Below the pieces are notes generated by a model. It ran no database searches. It saw only the letters and a program-made list of their open reading frames with translations, and had not been told where the DNA came from. Made by a program: the position numbers and the translations under genes. From Salvelinus alpinus (taxonomy: Eukaryota; Chordata; Actinopteri; Salmoniformes; Salmonidae), in the NCBI RefSeq assembly GCF_045679555.1, contig NC_092091.1, positions 86,643,462-86,707,461 of the forward strand: a stretch of 64,000 bases of DNA, written 5' to 3'. The number at the start of each line of letters is the position of its first letter. The stretch's first letter is position 1. Below, piece by piece: positions 12,219 through 23,942 of the stretch.

Positions 12219-12253
12219 GTTTATTTGTTGTTGTTGTTGTTGTTGTTGTTGTG
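12219..12253. repeat. (TTG)n microsatellite
   Basis: About ten TTG triplets. Confidence 0.95.
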
Positions 12254-12276
12254 AATGACTGAGTCTGTCTCCCGAA

Positions 12277-12428
12277 TGGAACCCTATTCTATTCCCTATA
12301 TAGTGCACTACTTTAGACCAGGACCCTATGGCACCCTATTCCCTATATAGTGCACTACTTTAGACCAGGACCCTATGGCACCCTATTCCCTATATAGTGC
12401 ACTACTTTTGACCAGGGTCATTTGGGAC
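12277..12428. mobile_element. GTGCACTAC-type MITE half, tandem x3
   Basis: Three direct copies of one arm (CACCCTATTCCCTATATAGT plus GCACTACTTTAGACCAGGAC). Copies of only one arm in direct orientation represent the first step toward the satellites at 52 kb and 56 kb. Confidence 0.8.
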
Positions 12429-12441
12429 ATACTGAGTCATA

Positions 12442-12715
12442 CTGATGTAGGATCGTAATTTGATCACCCTGTTGCAGGAGAACTTTCCTGCTATGCAGGA
12501 AAATGTAAATGTGTAGTGCGTTTTAGGTTGAAAAGGCTTCTGAAGTTTACAATTTCCACATTGAAATTTCAAACTTGATTTTTCCATTACGAAAAATGCA
12601 TCAAACCTTAACAAAATGTCCATTAATTATAATCCACATAATAATTCACATTTCATGTTGCTGCAGGATTATTTTCCTCTGTAGCAAACTGGCTCAAATT
12701 AAGATCCAACATCTG
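12442..12715. mobile_element. MITE with TA target-site ends
   Basis: The left end CTGATGTAGGATCGTAATTT and the right end (complement of AATTAAGATCCAACATCTG) are inverted repeats, each flanked by TA as in Tc1/mariner insertions. The interior CTGCTATGCAGGAAAATG and CATTTCATGTTGCTGCAGGA also pair imperfectly. No coding capacity. Confidence 0.8.
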
Positions 12716-12765
12716 TATGAAACAAGGTCAATGCGATGTACTGTGAACAGGACAGGAAAGGTCTT

Positions 12766-12935
12766 TGGAGAGAGGGAGAGTGGGGAGAGGGAGAGAGGGA
12801 GAGAGGGAGAGATGGATGGAAAGAGAAACAAAAACAGAGATAGAGGAGGCACAGGGAGACGATGACAGAAAGGGACACAAAGAGAGAGAGAGAGACAGAG
12901 AGTGAGAAAGAGAGACAGAAAGAGCGAGAGAAAGT
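12766..12935. repeat. GA-rich low-complexity tract
   Basis: GAGAGGGAGA and GAGAGAGACAG runs; the Ser/Leu frames on the complementary strand are artefacts. Confidence 0.9.
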
Positions 12936-14339
12936 GCACATGGGAGTGTTGGACCTTCTAAGCCATGCTCCTGAACCGCAACACACTGGTACATCCTGGC
13001 ACTTCTGTTATGGATTCATTCAACACACCTCCAGGGTCTCAATAAAACATGCAGTAACACAACCAATGACTGTCCCCTTTCTCCTTCTTCCTGTTATTGT
13101 CTCATCTAGTTAGAGTGTTCTAGAATGGTGTCCGCGTCCAACATTCTGTAATAGAAGGCCAAGACCAAATGCTAAGGCCTACACACACATCTGACACACA
13201 AATACAGTTAAAAGACCAACATATTTATTTGAAGTAAATGTTTTATTGGTATGTTATTTTTTAATTGTGTATTATTATAATATATATATATTTTTTTACA
13301 AATGTTTAAATGTGTAAAGCTTTTGGCTGTAGTCCGTGTCAAATCCGTAATGCGTCTACTGACCCATCTACACATAATGTTGAGTCGTTTACTGGAAAAA
13401 CTCAGGTTCACTGGACCCCCTCTGGGGCGCCAGAGCTTTGCTTTAGATAATGGATCAATGTTTATTGGTAGGCCTATTTGGTGGTCATTTTCTCATGTTA
13501 TTAAGCCTAATATTTCACCAAGCTTTAGGAATACACGATGTCGTAATAATGCCATTTGTAGACTGCTGGCTGGTGACAATAATGTATTTACTTGTTCAGT
13601 GATTCAAGTTGAACATTCAAACATTGCAGATTGTAAACTAAATGTTCGATGCAACAGCTTACTAATCAGCAACCAACTGATTTATTTTAGAGTCCACGAC
13701 AGTCCTGTGTTGAATAAGAGCTGATAGCAGCGTTACCTGCGCCGTCCTCGCGCTCTCTCCCAGCTCGGAGAGAAAGTTGTGCGCAAAACCAATCTGTTAA
13801 TGCCACATTATAAAGTCAGTCCACCCTCAAAACACGAGCTTACTAGGGTTTGTTTCATTATGCAGTGTACTATCTATAGCTCTAAATCGTATTTAGCTGC
13901 TATTTATAAACGTTTTTTATTAAAATGACATATCAAATAGCCTAACAACGAGGATGAGTTTCAGCCACTATTTATTGTTGAGCGGTTTTGTCTGCCGAAT
14001 AGCCTACACAAATGGGCTGCAATATTCAAGGTAAAGTCAATTAAACTCAAATTGAGGGACTTCCCTTGTGCTGGCTTGCCATTTGACAAATACAAATAAT
14101 GTCACTCTTTTGTCCATAATAACGTCATTGTAATTAGCCTACCTGTATCTGCCAGCTGTTGGCTGGAGTGCACGAGCCTAAACCAGAGTGGGCGCATTCA
14201 CAAAGCACATAGAACGCTACATTCCTTTTGACAAAACCATCATTAGAGTTGAATGTAACTTCACAAGTCATTTTTCTTTATGTGTACTATGTCATCACGC
14301 ACAGCCTTTTATCTACAACAAATTAATGTGATGGAAACC
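12936..14339. other. Longest unique-looking non-coding stretch
   Basis: No tandem repeat or recognised element. A 140-codon + strand frame (13,302-13,724) has no recognisable domain or supporting splice or regulatory context, so I do not call it a gene. Confidence 0.5.
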
Positions 14340-16000
14340 GAGCGTTCCACCAACTCAGGCCTTCATGCAGCTATATAAGGGTCGTTCCACCAATTCAGTC
14401 CTTCATACAGCTGTGTAAGGGTCGTTCCACCAATTCAGGCCTTCATGCAGCTATATAAGGGTCGTTCCACCAATTCAGGCCTTCATACAGCTGTGTAAGG
14501 GTCGTTCCACCAATTCAGGCCTTCATGCAGCTGTGTAAGTGTCGTTCCACCAATTCAGGCCTTCATGCAGCTGTGTGAGGGTCGTTCCACCAATTCAGGC
14601 CTTCATACAGCTGTGTCAGGGTCGTTCCACCAATTCAGGCCTTCATGCAGCTGTGTAAGGGTCGTTCCATCAATTCAGGCCTTCATGCAGCTGTGTAAGG
14701 GTCGTTCCACCAATTCAGGCCTTCAAGCAGCTGTGTAAGGGTCGTTCCACCAATTCAGGCCTTCATACAGCTGTGTCAGGGTCGTTCCACCAATTCAGGC
14801 CTTCATACAGCTGTGTGAGGGTCGTTCCACCAATTCAGGCCTTCATGCAGCTGTGTAAGGGTCGTTCCACCAATTCAGGCCTTCATAAAGCTGTGTAAGG
14901 GTCGTTCCACCAATTCAGGCCTTCATGCAGCTATATAAGGGCCGTTCCACCAATTCAGGCCTTCATACAGCTGTGTAAGGGTCGTTCCACCAATTCAGGC
15001 CTTCATGCAGCTGTGTAAGGGTCGTTCCATCAATTCAGGCCTTCATGCAGCTGTGTAAGGGTCGTTCCACCAATTCAGGCCTTCAAGCAGCTGTGTAAGG
15101 GTCGTTCCACCAATTCAGGCCTTCATACAGCTGTGTAAGGGTCGTTCCACCAATTCAGGCCTTCAAGCAGCTGTGTAAGGGTCGTTCCACCAATTCAGGC
15201 CTTCATACAGCTGTGTAAGGGTCGTTCCACCAATTCAGGCCTTCATAAAGCTGTGTAAGGGTCGTTCCACCAATTCAGGCCTTCATACAGCTGTGTAAGG
15301 GTCGTTCCACCAATTCAGGCCTTCATGCAGCTGTGTGAGGGTCGTTCCACCAATTCAGGCCTTCATACAGCTGTGTAAGGGTCGTTCCACCAATTCAGGC
15401 CTTCATACAGCTGTGTGAGGGTCGTTCCACCAATTCAGGCCTTCATACAGCTGTGTAAGGGTCGTTCCACCAATTCAGGCCATCATACAGCTGTGTGAGG
15501 GTCGTTCCACCAATTCAGGCCTTCATGCAGCTGTGTAAGGGTCGTTCCACCAATTCAGGCCTTCATGCAGCTGTGTAAGGGTCGTTCCACTATTTCAGGC
15601 CTTCATACAGCTGTGTAAGGGTCGTTCCAACAATTCAGGCCTTCATACAGCTGTGTGAGGGTCGTTCCACCAATTCAGGCCTTCATACAGCTGTGTGAGG
15701 GTCGTTCCACCAATTCAGGCCTTCATGCAGCTATATAAGAGTCGTTCCACCAATTCAGGCCTTCATGCAGCTATATAAGGGTCGTTCCACCAATTCAGGC
15801 CTTCATGCAGCTGTGTAAGGGTCGTTCCACCAATTCAGGCCTTCATAAAGCTGTGTGAGGGTCGTTCCACCAATTCAGGCCTTCATACAGCTGTGTAAGG
15901 GTCGTTCCACCAATTCAGGCCTTCATAAAGCTGTGTGAGGGTCGTTCCACCAATTCAGGCCTTCATAAAGCTGTGTAAGGGTCGTTCCACCAACTCAGGC
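14340..16000. repeat. 40-bp minisatellite, about 41 copies
   Basis: The unit is GTCGTTCCACCAATTCAGGC plus CTTCATGCAGCTGTGTAAGG. It is exactly 40 bp with almost no indels. Variable sites are concentrated in CATGCAG/CATACAG/CAAGCAG/CATAAAG and CTGTGTAAG/CTGTGTGAG/CTATATAAG. Confidence 0.98.
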
Positions 16001-16600
16001 CATTTAAGAAGTGCAACATGGTAAAACAAAAAAACTCTGATTTCACCCATTGTCAACATTCTGTCACAGAGCACAAAATAAATGTTCCATCTCAGGAGGT
16101 TAAATACAATAAACGACTATATTAAGTGCCTATTAAGTACCAAATCAAGTAACAGGGTCGACCGTAACAAGGTTTACGACGTCATTTTATGGCCTGTAGG
16201 CCTCATTGACCTGAGCTCATACAACTTGTTTTTGAGTAAAAAAAAACATAATGTATGGATTATTTTGACTATAACAGATACTCAGATGAAACATATTGTT
16301 CTATTTATCACAGACTACTTTGTGTCAAAGTTTAACAAGGACTCTCTCCTCCTCACCAGTGTCATGATCAAAGATATGATCAAGAGCCTCACATACTGTA
16401 TATCGTTTGGTCATTGTGCTGCCACAGAATGAATTGTGAGCAGTGCTTCAAAAAAGCTTTTTATACCAGAGCTGCAAGAAAAGTTTAATATATTATTGAA
16501 ACAATGCTGCGATTGTTTGAGAGAATGCCAACAGGTGTGGTTCCCGTGGGCGAAAGATTCTATTGTGGAAAGGTTCCCGTGGGGGTTGCCATGGAAGCCA
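16001..16600. other. Unique-looking non-coding interval
   Basis: A 116-codon frame (16,082-16,432) shows no recognisable domain. Nothing else is supportable. Confidence 0.5.
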
Positions 16601-16612
16601 AGAAGGGGAGTG

Positions 16613-16613
<1 letters not shown>

Positions 16614-16689
<76 letters not shown>
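16614..16689. repeat. (GT)n microsatellite
   Basis: About 37 uninterrupted GT dinucleotides. Confidence 0.98.
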
Positions 16690-16691
<2 letters not shown>

Positions 16692-16889
16692 CAAACACAC
16701 ATGCATGTTGGGGTCTTTGTGTGGACAAAGTAATGGAACCTTATATGACAATCAGATTAAATTAACTACATTTTTCAAAGAGAAAACTTGTAAATCGTTC
16801 CGATTCGACCGGAACACAACAGGGGGGGTTAAATCAGCCATAAATCCCATTGTGACATGGGGAGTGGAAGCATGTTGTGTTGCTACAGG

Positions 16890-17941
16890 GTATCTAGCCT
16901 GTCTATCTATGGGGAACATGGTTGAAGTGTTATGCTAGCCTGTCTATCTATGGGGAACATGGTCGACGTGTTATGCTAGCCTGTCTATCTATGGGGAACA
17001 TGGTTGAAGTGTTATGCTAGCCTGTCTATCTATGGGGAACATGGTCGACGTGTTATGCTAGCCTGTCTATCTATGGGGAACATGGTTGAAGTGTTATGCT
17101 AGCCTGTCTATCTATGGGGAACATGGTCGACGTGTTATGCTAGCCTGTCTATCTATGGGGAACATGGTTGAAGTGTTATGCTAGCCTGTCTATCTATGGG
17201 GAACATGGTTGAAGTGTTATGCTAGCCTGTCTATCTATGGGGAACATGGTTGAAGTGTTATGCTAGCCTGTCTATCTATGGGGAACATGGTCGACGTGTT
17301 ATGCTAGCCTGTCTATCTATGGGGAACATGGTTGAAGTGTTATGCTAGCCTGTCTATCTATGGGGAACATGGTCGACGTGTTATGCTAGCCTGTCTATCT
17401 ATGGGGAACATGGTCGACGTGTTATGCTAGCCTGTCTATCTATGGGGAACATGGTTGAAGTGTTATGCTAGCCTGTCTATCTATGGGGAACATGGTCGAC
17501 GTGTTATGCTAGCCTGTCTATCTATGGGGAACATGGTCGACGTGTTATGCTAGCCTGTCTATCTATGGGGAACATGGTCGACGTGTTATGCTAGCCTGTC
17601 TATCTATGGGGAACATGGTTGAAGTGTTATGCTAGCCTGTCTATCTATGGGGAACATGGTTGAAGTGTTATGCTAGCCTGTCTATCTATGGGGAACATGG
17701 TTGAAGTGTTATGCTAGCCTGTCTATCTATGGGGAACATGGTCGACGTGTTATGCTAGCCTGTCTATCTATGGGGAACATGGTCGACGTGTTATGCTAGC
17801 CTGTCTATCTATGGGGAACATGGTCGACGTGTTATGCTAGCCTGTCTATCTATGGGGAACATGGTCGACGTGTTATGCTAGCCTGTCTATCTATGGGGAA
17901 CATGGTTGAAGTGTTATGCTAGCCTGTCTATCTATGGGGAA
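16890..17941. repeat. 41-bp minisatellite, about 25 copies, two linked variants
   Basis: The unit is TGTTATGCTAGCCTGTCTAT plus CTATGGGGAACATGGTCGACG. Two changes always travel together, giving type A (GGTTGAAGTG) and type B (GGTCGACGTG). Otherwise the copies are nearly identical. Confidence 0.97.
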
Positions 17942-18104
17942 CTGGGAGAAATGGTGGGATGAAGTGTTTTAAAATCAGATTTAATGAAATATCCACGTGG
18001 TTAATATTAAAGGACACTTCATTTACATGAGGCTTTTAAAATTCAGTATTGGTGCACAATTTCTACTTAAAATATCAAAGGGATGCAAAAGGTACTCATT
18101 TCAA

Positions 18105-18235
18105 GGGTATTTTCATAATGTCTACAGTATATAAGGGTATTTTCATAATATCTACAGTATATAAGGTTATTTTCATAATATCTACAGTATATAAGGTTAT
18201 TTTCATAATATCGACAGTATATAAGGGTATTTTTT
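18105..18235. repeat. 29-bp tandem repeat, about 4-5 copies
   Basis: GGGTATTTTCATAATATCTA plus CAGTATATA is repeated. Confidence 0.9.
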
Positions 18236-18317
18236 AAATTGTATTCCTCTGCAAACTAGGCAGACATTTTATGTATTTTTAAAGTTTATTTCTCTAAAGA
18301 CTTCTAAAGACATAGGT

Positions 18318-18428
18318 TACATCCCACATAGCACCCTATTGGTCCTGGTCAAAAGTAGTGCACGACAGCCCAATAGGCCCTGGTCAAAAGTAGTGCACTA
18401 CATAGAGAATAGGGTGCCATTTCGGACG
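18318..18428. mobile_element. GTGCACTAC-type palindromic MITE copy
   Basis: AGCACCCTATTGGTCCTGGT at the left pairs with AGAATAGGGTGCC at the right; the interior is TGGTCAAAAGTAGTGCAC. Confidence 0.75.
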
Positions 18429-18850
18429 CAGCTGGTCTATAAGAGTCTGCCTAATGACTGTCCTTGTTTCATATCCTTCATTCCCTTCAGATCTAGTACC
18501 ATTACTGCTTAGGGAAGCTATTAACTGGAGCACACCTCCACCCATTTCCTGCCACTTGGGTGTGCGAAGGCCAAATGTACCCTGAGGGCAGCAGGTGCGG
18601 CAGATAATGGTTCCCGTGGGAACTGTTAATTGGTTTTAACTGTCTGGGGTATGTGTCAGGGTTAAATTGAGAAGTAAGTACACATGACAGGTCAGAGAGG
18701 AGGGAGGGTTAGTCAACTGATGCTACACTGCTGGAGAGATAGATAGATAGAGAGAGAGAGAGAGACAGAGAGATGTACAATATTTGTCATGATGAACTGT
18801 GTAAAGTAAATGTGAGTGTCTGTATGTGTGAGAATTCAGGTAGTTTAAGA

Positions 18851-18949
18851 CTAGCCTGGAGAAATCCAGTCTGTTTGTGCTAACTTTTCACTCCTTTCCA
18901 TTCTATGAGTAGAATGTTAGCACAAACAGACTAGATTTCTCCAGGCTAG
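18851..18949. mobile_element. Foldback element with 34-bp near-perfect inverted arms
   Basis: The arm 18,851-18,884 (CTAGCCTGGAGAAATCCAGT...) and the complement of 18,916-18,949 differ at one base. The spacer is 31 bp. There is no coding sequence. It is probably a hairpin MITE, and RNA from it could form a long hairpin. Confidence 0.85.
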
Positions 18950-19241
18950 CCTGAGACTTGTCAGGCCAAACCAACGGTAGAATTCCTCCCCGCCTAGACA
19001 TCCAATGTGCAGGCATTGCATCAACCAATGGTTGCTTGCCACGTCATCGACTGTGCAGTCGGGTATTTGATTGCTGTGTTATATGATGTGGTTAGCGGAC
19101 ATGTCACATGTCTACCCAGGCCATTGTGAGATCTGGCATCTGCTGTAACGCAGTCGGGCAGGAACTCCACCATTAAGGTGGCCACTCATCATTAGGCTTA
19201 ATGACTTTCACCTGGTCAGTTCTTTCAGATCACTCCAGTGA
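18950..19241. other. Non-coding sequence with a segment also seen in intelectin intron 5
   Basis: CATCGACTGTGCAGTCGGGT followed by ATTTGATTGCTGT resembles CATCGACTGTACAATCGGGC...CAGATTGCTAT at about 42,477-42,512. This suggests a dispersed repeat whose family I do not know. Confidence 0.5.
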
Positions 19242-19245
19242 AGGA

Positions 19246-19600
19246 GGGGATGTAATATTAATCCAGATTAAGGAGAGTAGACAATCAGAGACCGAGGTGA
19301 TGTAATATTGATCCAGATTAAGGAGAGTAGACAATCAGAGACCGAGGTGATGTAATATTGATCCAGATTAAGGAGAGTAGACAATCAGAGACCGAGGTGA
19401 TGTAATATTAATCCAGATTAAGGAGAGTAGACAATCAGAGACCGAGGTGATGTAATATTAATCCAGATTAAGGAGAGTAGACAATCAGAGACCGAGGTGA
19501 TGTAATATTGATCCAGATTAAGGAGACTAGACAATCAGAGACCGAGGTGATGTAATATTAATCCAGATTAAGGAGAGTAGACAATCAGAGACCGACGTGA
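19246..19600. repeat. 50-bp minisatellite, about 7 copies
   Basis: The unit is GATGTAATATTGATCCAGAT plus TAAGGAGAGTAGACAATCAG plus AGACCGAGGT. The variants are ATTGATCC versus ATTAATCC. Confidence 0.96.
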
Positions 19601-19714
19601 TGTTGATATGCATGTGCTTTTGAAGGAGTAACTATGTGAACATGAGACAGTGAAGAGGGTGAAGAGGGGTCTGGGTGGTTTCTGCTATAGAAGGGTTGTT
19701 ATTGTTGTTCCTGA

Positions 19715-21167
19715 TTGGCTTCAGGTGAAAATCCACCATTGAGGCTGACGATACAGAGAGAGTGTATCAACTATGTTTTTTCTTTGTTTTTTTGCGTTGT
19801 TTGTTTTTTAACCTATTTTGTAGATAATGTTGCTGCTACCGTCTCTTATGACCGAAAATCACCTCTGGACATCAGAACAGCGATTACTCACCACGAACTG
19901 GCAGAAGCTTCTTTTTCCTTTGAGTCCGACGAGCCCGACGTGAAGGACATACTGCTTTCCCGGGAACAGAAAAAGAGGGCGATCGAATAAACCCCCTCTG
20001 CCTTCCGTTCTGCTAGCTAACGTGCAATACGTTAAAAAATAAAATCGACGACCGACGAGGAAGATGAAACTACCAACAGGACATTAAAAACGGTCATATC
20101 TTATGTTTCACAGAGTCGTGGCTGAATGACGACATCATCAACATACATACTGGCTGGTTATACGATGTACCGGCAGGATAGAACAGCGGCGTCTGCTCAG
20201 ACGAAGGGTGGCAGACTATGTATATTTGTAAACAACAGCTGGTGCATGACATCTAAGGAAGTCTCAAGGTTTTGCTCGCCTGAGGTAGAGTATCTCATGA
20301 TAAGCTGTAGACAACACTATCTACCTAGAGAGTTTTCATCTATATTTTTCGTAGCTGTTTACATACCACCACAGACCGATGCTGGCACTAAGACCGCACT
20401 CAATGAGCTGTATTCCCGCCATAAGCAAACAGGAAAACGCTCATCCAGAGGCGGCACTCCTAGTGGCCGGGGACTTTAATGCAGGGAAACTTAAATCCGT
20501 TTTAACAAATTTCTATCAGCATGTTAAATGTGGAACCAGAGGGAAAAAAATTCTAGACCATCTTTACTCCACACCCAGAGACACGTACAAAACTCTCCCT
20601 TGCCCTCCATTTGGCAAATTTGACCATAACTCTATCCTCCTGATTCCTGCTTGCAAGCAAAAATTAAATCAGGAAGCACCAGTGACCCGGTCAATAAAGA
20701 AGTGGTCAGATGAAGTAGATGCTAAGCTACAGGACTGTTCTGCTAGCATGTTCCGGGATTCTTCCGATGGCATTGAGGAGTACACCACATCAGTCATTGG
20801 CTTCATCAATAAGTGCATCGATGACGTCGTCCCCACAATGACCATATGTACATACCCCAATCAGAAGTCATGGATTACAGGCAACATCCGCACTGAGCTA
20901 AAGGCTAGAGCTGCCGATTTCAAGGAGCGGGACTCTGACCCGGAAGCTTATAAGAATTCCCGCTATGCCCTCCGACGAACCATCAAACAGGCAAAGCGTC
21001 AATACAGGACTAATATCGACTCGTACAACACCGGCTCCAAGGCTCATCGGATGTGACAGGGCCTGCAAACCATTACAGACTACAAAGGGAAGCACAGCCG
21101 AGAGCTGACCGGTGACACAAGCCTACCAGACGAACTAAACTACTTCTATGCTCGCATCGAGGCAAAT
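19715..21167 (+). pseudogene. Decayed LINE (jockey/Rex1-like), endonuclease region
   Basis: Pieces of a non-LTR retrotransposon polyprotein survive in several frames. 19,715-19,990 is a leader region. Around 20,100-20,480 lies an apurinic-type endonuclease segment with FTESWLND-like coding, GRLCIFVNNSWC and FVAVYIPPQ. 20,379-21,056 carries AGDFNAGKLKSVLTNFYQHV, then LDHLY, then FDHNSILL, the end of the endonuclease, and a basic linker. Stops and frame changes (for example between 20,479 and 20,379) break it. The reverse transcriptase is missing because the LTR-like element starts at about 21,168. The endonuclease fold is well supported by the GDFN and DH motifs; the exact clade is not. Confidence 0.8.
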
Positions 21168-21199
21168 TGTTACGCGGAGTGGAACAAGGGGAACCCAAG

Positions 21200-22575
21200 A
21201 GCAGACTGGGATGAAGTAACCAAGGTATTTATTTACACACAGGGGATGATGAGGAGACTGGGATGAAGTAACCAAGGTATTTATTAACACACAGGGGATG
21301 ATGATGGAGACTGGGATGAAGTAACCAAGGTATTTATTAACACACAGGGGATGATGGAGACTGGGATGAAGTAACCAAGGTATTTATTAACACACAGGGG
21401 ATGATGAGGAGACTGGGATGAAGTAACCAAGGTATTTATTAACACACAGGGGATGATGAGGAGACTGGGATGAAGTAACCAAGGTATTTATTAACACACA
21501 GGGGATGATGGAGACTGGGATGAAGTAACCAAGGTATTTATTAACACACAGGGGATGATGAGGAGACTGGGATGAAGTAACCAAGGTATTTATTAACACA
21601 CAGGGGATGATGGAGACTGGGATGAAGTAACCAAGGTATTTATTAACACACAGGGGATGATGGAGACTGGGATGAAGTAACCAAGGTATTTATTAACACA
21701 CAGGGGGAAGATGGAGACTGGGATGAAGTAACCAAGGTATTTATTAACACACAGGGGATGATGAGGAGACTGGGATGAAGTAACCAAGGTATTTATTAAC
21801 ACACAGGGGATGATGGAGACTGGGATGAAGTAACCAAGGTATTTATTAACACACAGGGGATGATGAGGAGACTGGGATGAAGTAACCAAGGTATTTATTA
21901 ACACACAGGGGATGATGAGGAGACTGGGATGAAGTAACCAAGGTATTTATTAACACACAGGGGATGATGGAGACTGGGATGAAGTAACCAAGGTATTTAT
22001 TAACACACAGGGGATGATGAGGAGACTGGGATGAAGTAACCAAGGTATTTATTTACACACAGGGGATGATGGAGACTGGGATGAAGTAACCAAGGTATTT
22101 ATTAACACACAGGGGATGATGAGGAGACTGGGATGAAGTAACCAAGGTATTTATTTACACACAGGGGATGATGGAGACTGGGATGAAGTAACCAAGGTAT
22201 TTATTTACACACAGGGGATGATGGAGACTGGGATGAAGTAACCAAGGTATTTATTAACACACAGGGGATGATGAGGAGACTGGGATGAGGTAACCAAGGT
22301 ATTTATTTACACACAGGGGATGATGAGGAGACTGGGATGAAGTAACCAAGGTATTTATTTACACACAGGGGATGATGGAGACTGGGATGAAGTAACCAAG
22401 GTATTTATTAACACACAGGGGATGATGAGGAGACTGGGATGAAGTAACCAAGGTATTTATTTACACACAGGGGATGATGGAGACTGGGATGAAGTAACCA
22501 AGGTATTTATTTACACACAGGGGATGATGAGGAGACTGGGATGAAGTAACCAAGGTATTTATTGAAACACAGGGG
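21200..22575. repeat. 48/51-bp minisatellite, about 27 copies
   Basis: The unit is ACTGGGATGAAGTAACCAAG plus GTATTTATTAACACACAGGG plus GATGATGGAG. Copies alternate between GATGGAG and GATGAGGAG (3-bp difference) and between ATTAACAC and ATTTACAC. The unit is the AATAAA-bearing end of the LTR-like element. Confidence 0.97.
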
Positions 22576-22680
22576 GAAGATGGAGTGCAGGTCAGGGGAA
22601 GCTCGGGCGGGTTAATGGAAACCAGGTCCGAAGGCTGAGGCTGAGGCGAGAGGGGTTGAGACAGGGTAAGCAGGTCCGGA

Positions 22681-23890
22681 GGGGAATCCAAGGGAGTAGT
22701 AGAGTGGGGAATCCAGGGGAGTAGTAGAGTGGGGAATCCAAGGGAGTAGTAGAGTGGGGAATCCAGGGGAGTAGTAGAGTGGGGAATCCAAGGGAGTAGT
22801 AGAGTGGGGAATCCAGGGGAGTAGTAGAGTGGGGAATCCAGGGGAGTAGTAGAGTGGGGAATCCAAGGGAGTAGTAGAGTGGGGAATCCAAGGGAGTAGT
22901 AGAGTGGGGAATCCAGGGGAGTAGTAGAGTGGGGAATCCAAGGGAGTAGTAGAGTGGGGAATCCAAGGGAGTAGTAGAGTGGGGAATCCAGGGGAGTAGT
23001 AGAGTGGGGAATCCAGGGGAGTAGTAGAGTGGGGAATCCAGGGGAGTAGTAGAGTGGGGAATCCAGGGGAGTAGTAGAGTGGGGAATCCAGGGGAGTAGT
23101 AGAGTGGGGAATCCAGGGGAGTAGTAGAGTGGGGAATCCAAGGGAGTAGTAGAGTGGGGAATCCAGGGGAGTAGTAGAGTGGGGAATCCAAGGGAGTAGT
23201 AGAGTGGGGAATCCAAGGGAGTAGTAGAGTGGGGAATCCAGGGGAGTAGTAGAGTGGGGAATCCAGGGGAGTAGTAGAGTGGGGAATCCAGGGGAGTAGT
23301 AGAGTGGGGAATCCAGGGGAGTAGTAGAGTGGGGAATCCAGGGGAGTAGTAGAGTGGGGAATCCAGGGGAGTAGTAGAGTGGGGAATCCAGGGGAGTAGT
23401 AGAGTGGGGAATCCAGGGGAGTAGTAGAGTGGGGAATCCAGGGGAGTAGTAGAGTGGGGAATCCAGGACAGAGTAGTAGAGTGGGGAATCCAGGGGAGTA
23501 GTAGAGTGGGGAATCCAGGGGAGTAGTAGAGTGGGGAATCCAGGACAGAGTAGTAGAGTGGGGAATCCAGGGGAGTAGTAGAGTGGGGAATCCAGGGGAG
23601 TAGTAGAGTGGGGAATCCAGGGGAGTAGTAGAGTGGGGAATCCAGGGGAGTAGTAGAGTGGGGAATCCAAGGGAGTAGTAGAGTGGGGAATCCAGGGGAG
23701 TAGTAGAGTGGGGAATCCAGGGGAGTAGTAGAGTGGGGAATCCAGGGGAGTAGTAGAGTGGGGAATCCAAGGGAGTAGTAGAGTGGGGAATCCAGGGGAG
23801 TAGTAGAGTGGGGAATCCAGGGGAGTAGTAGAGTGGGGAATCCAAGGGAGTAGTAGAGTGGGGAATCCAGGGGAGTAGTAGAGAGGGGAA
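22681..23890. repeat. 20-bp minisatellite, about 60 copies
   Basis: The unit is GGGGAGTAGTAGAGTGGGGA plus ATCCA with small length shifts; AGGGGAG alternates with AAGGGAG, and two copies read AGGACAGAG. All reading frames along it are open on the minus strand (over 400 codons), which is not evidence of a gene. Confidence 0.97.
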
Positions 23891-23942
23891 TCCAAGACAG
23901 AGTAGCAGGATGACGAGACGTGGGACTGGAGACAGTTAGAGT

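Larger units (their letters stand above)
21168..23935 (-). mobile_element. LTR-like element copy B, opposite to copy A, with two internal arrays
   Basis: It starts TGTTACGCGGAGTGGAAC (the complement of copy A's end). The minus strand carries the same AATAAA-containing end, the same Pro-rich middle (about 22,576-22,680) and the same far end (complement of GGACTGGAGACAG, about 23,920-23,935). Two internal segments have expanded into arrays (21,200-22,575 and 22,681-23,890). Copy A keeps about one copy of each but expands a different segment. It interrupts the LINE at 19,715-21,167. Confidence 0.6.

Noticed and set aside
13302-13724. 140-codon + strand frame
   Set aside because: No recognisable domain and no supporting splice or promoter signals; this length occurs by chance in 64 kb.
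14340-16000. CRISPR-like regular direct repeats
   Set aside because: The repeats are head-to-tail without unique spacers, in vertebrate DNA, with no cas genes.
16082-16432. 116-codon + strand frame
   Set aside because: No domain recognised; AT-rich sequence with no gene context.
22461-23895. Minus-strand frames of 251-427 codons (LPWIPHSTTPLDSPLYYS)
   Set aside because: Three overlapping frames are open simultaneously in a 20-bp repeat.
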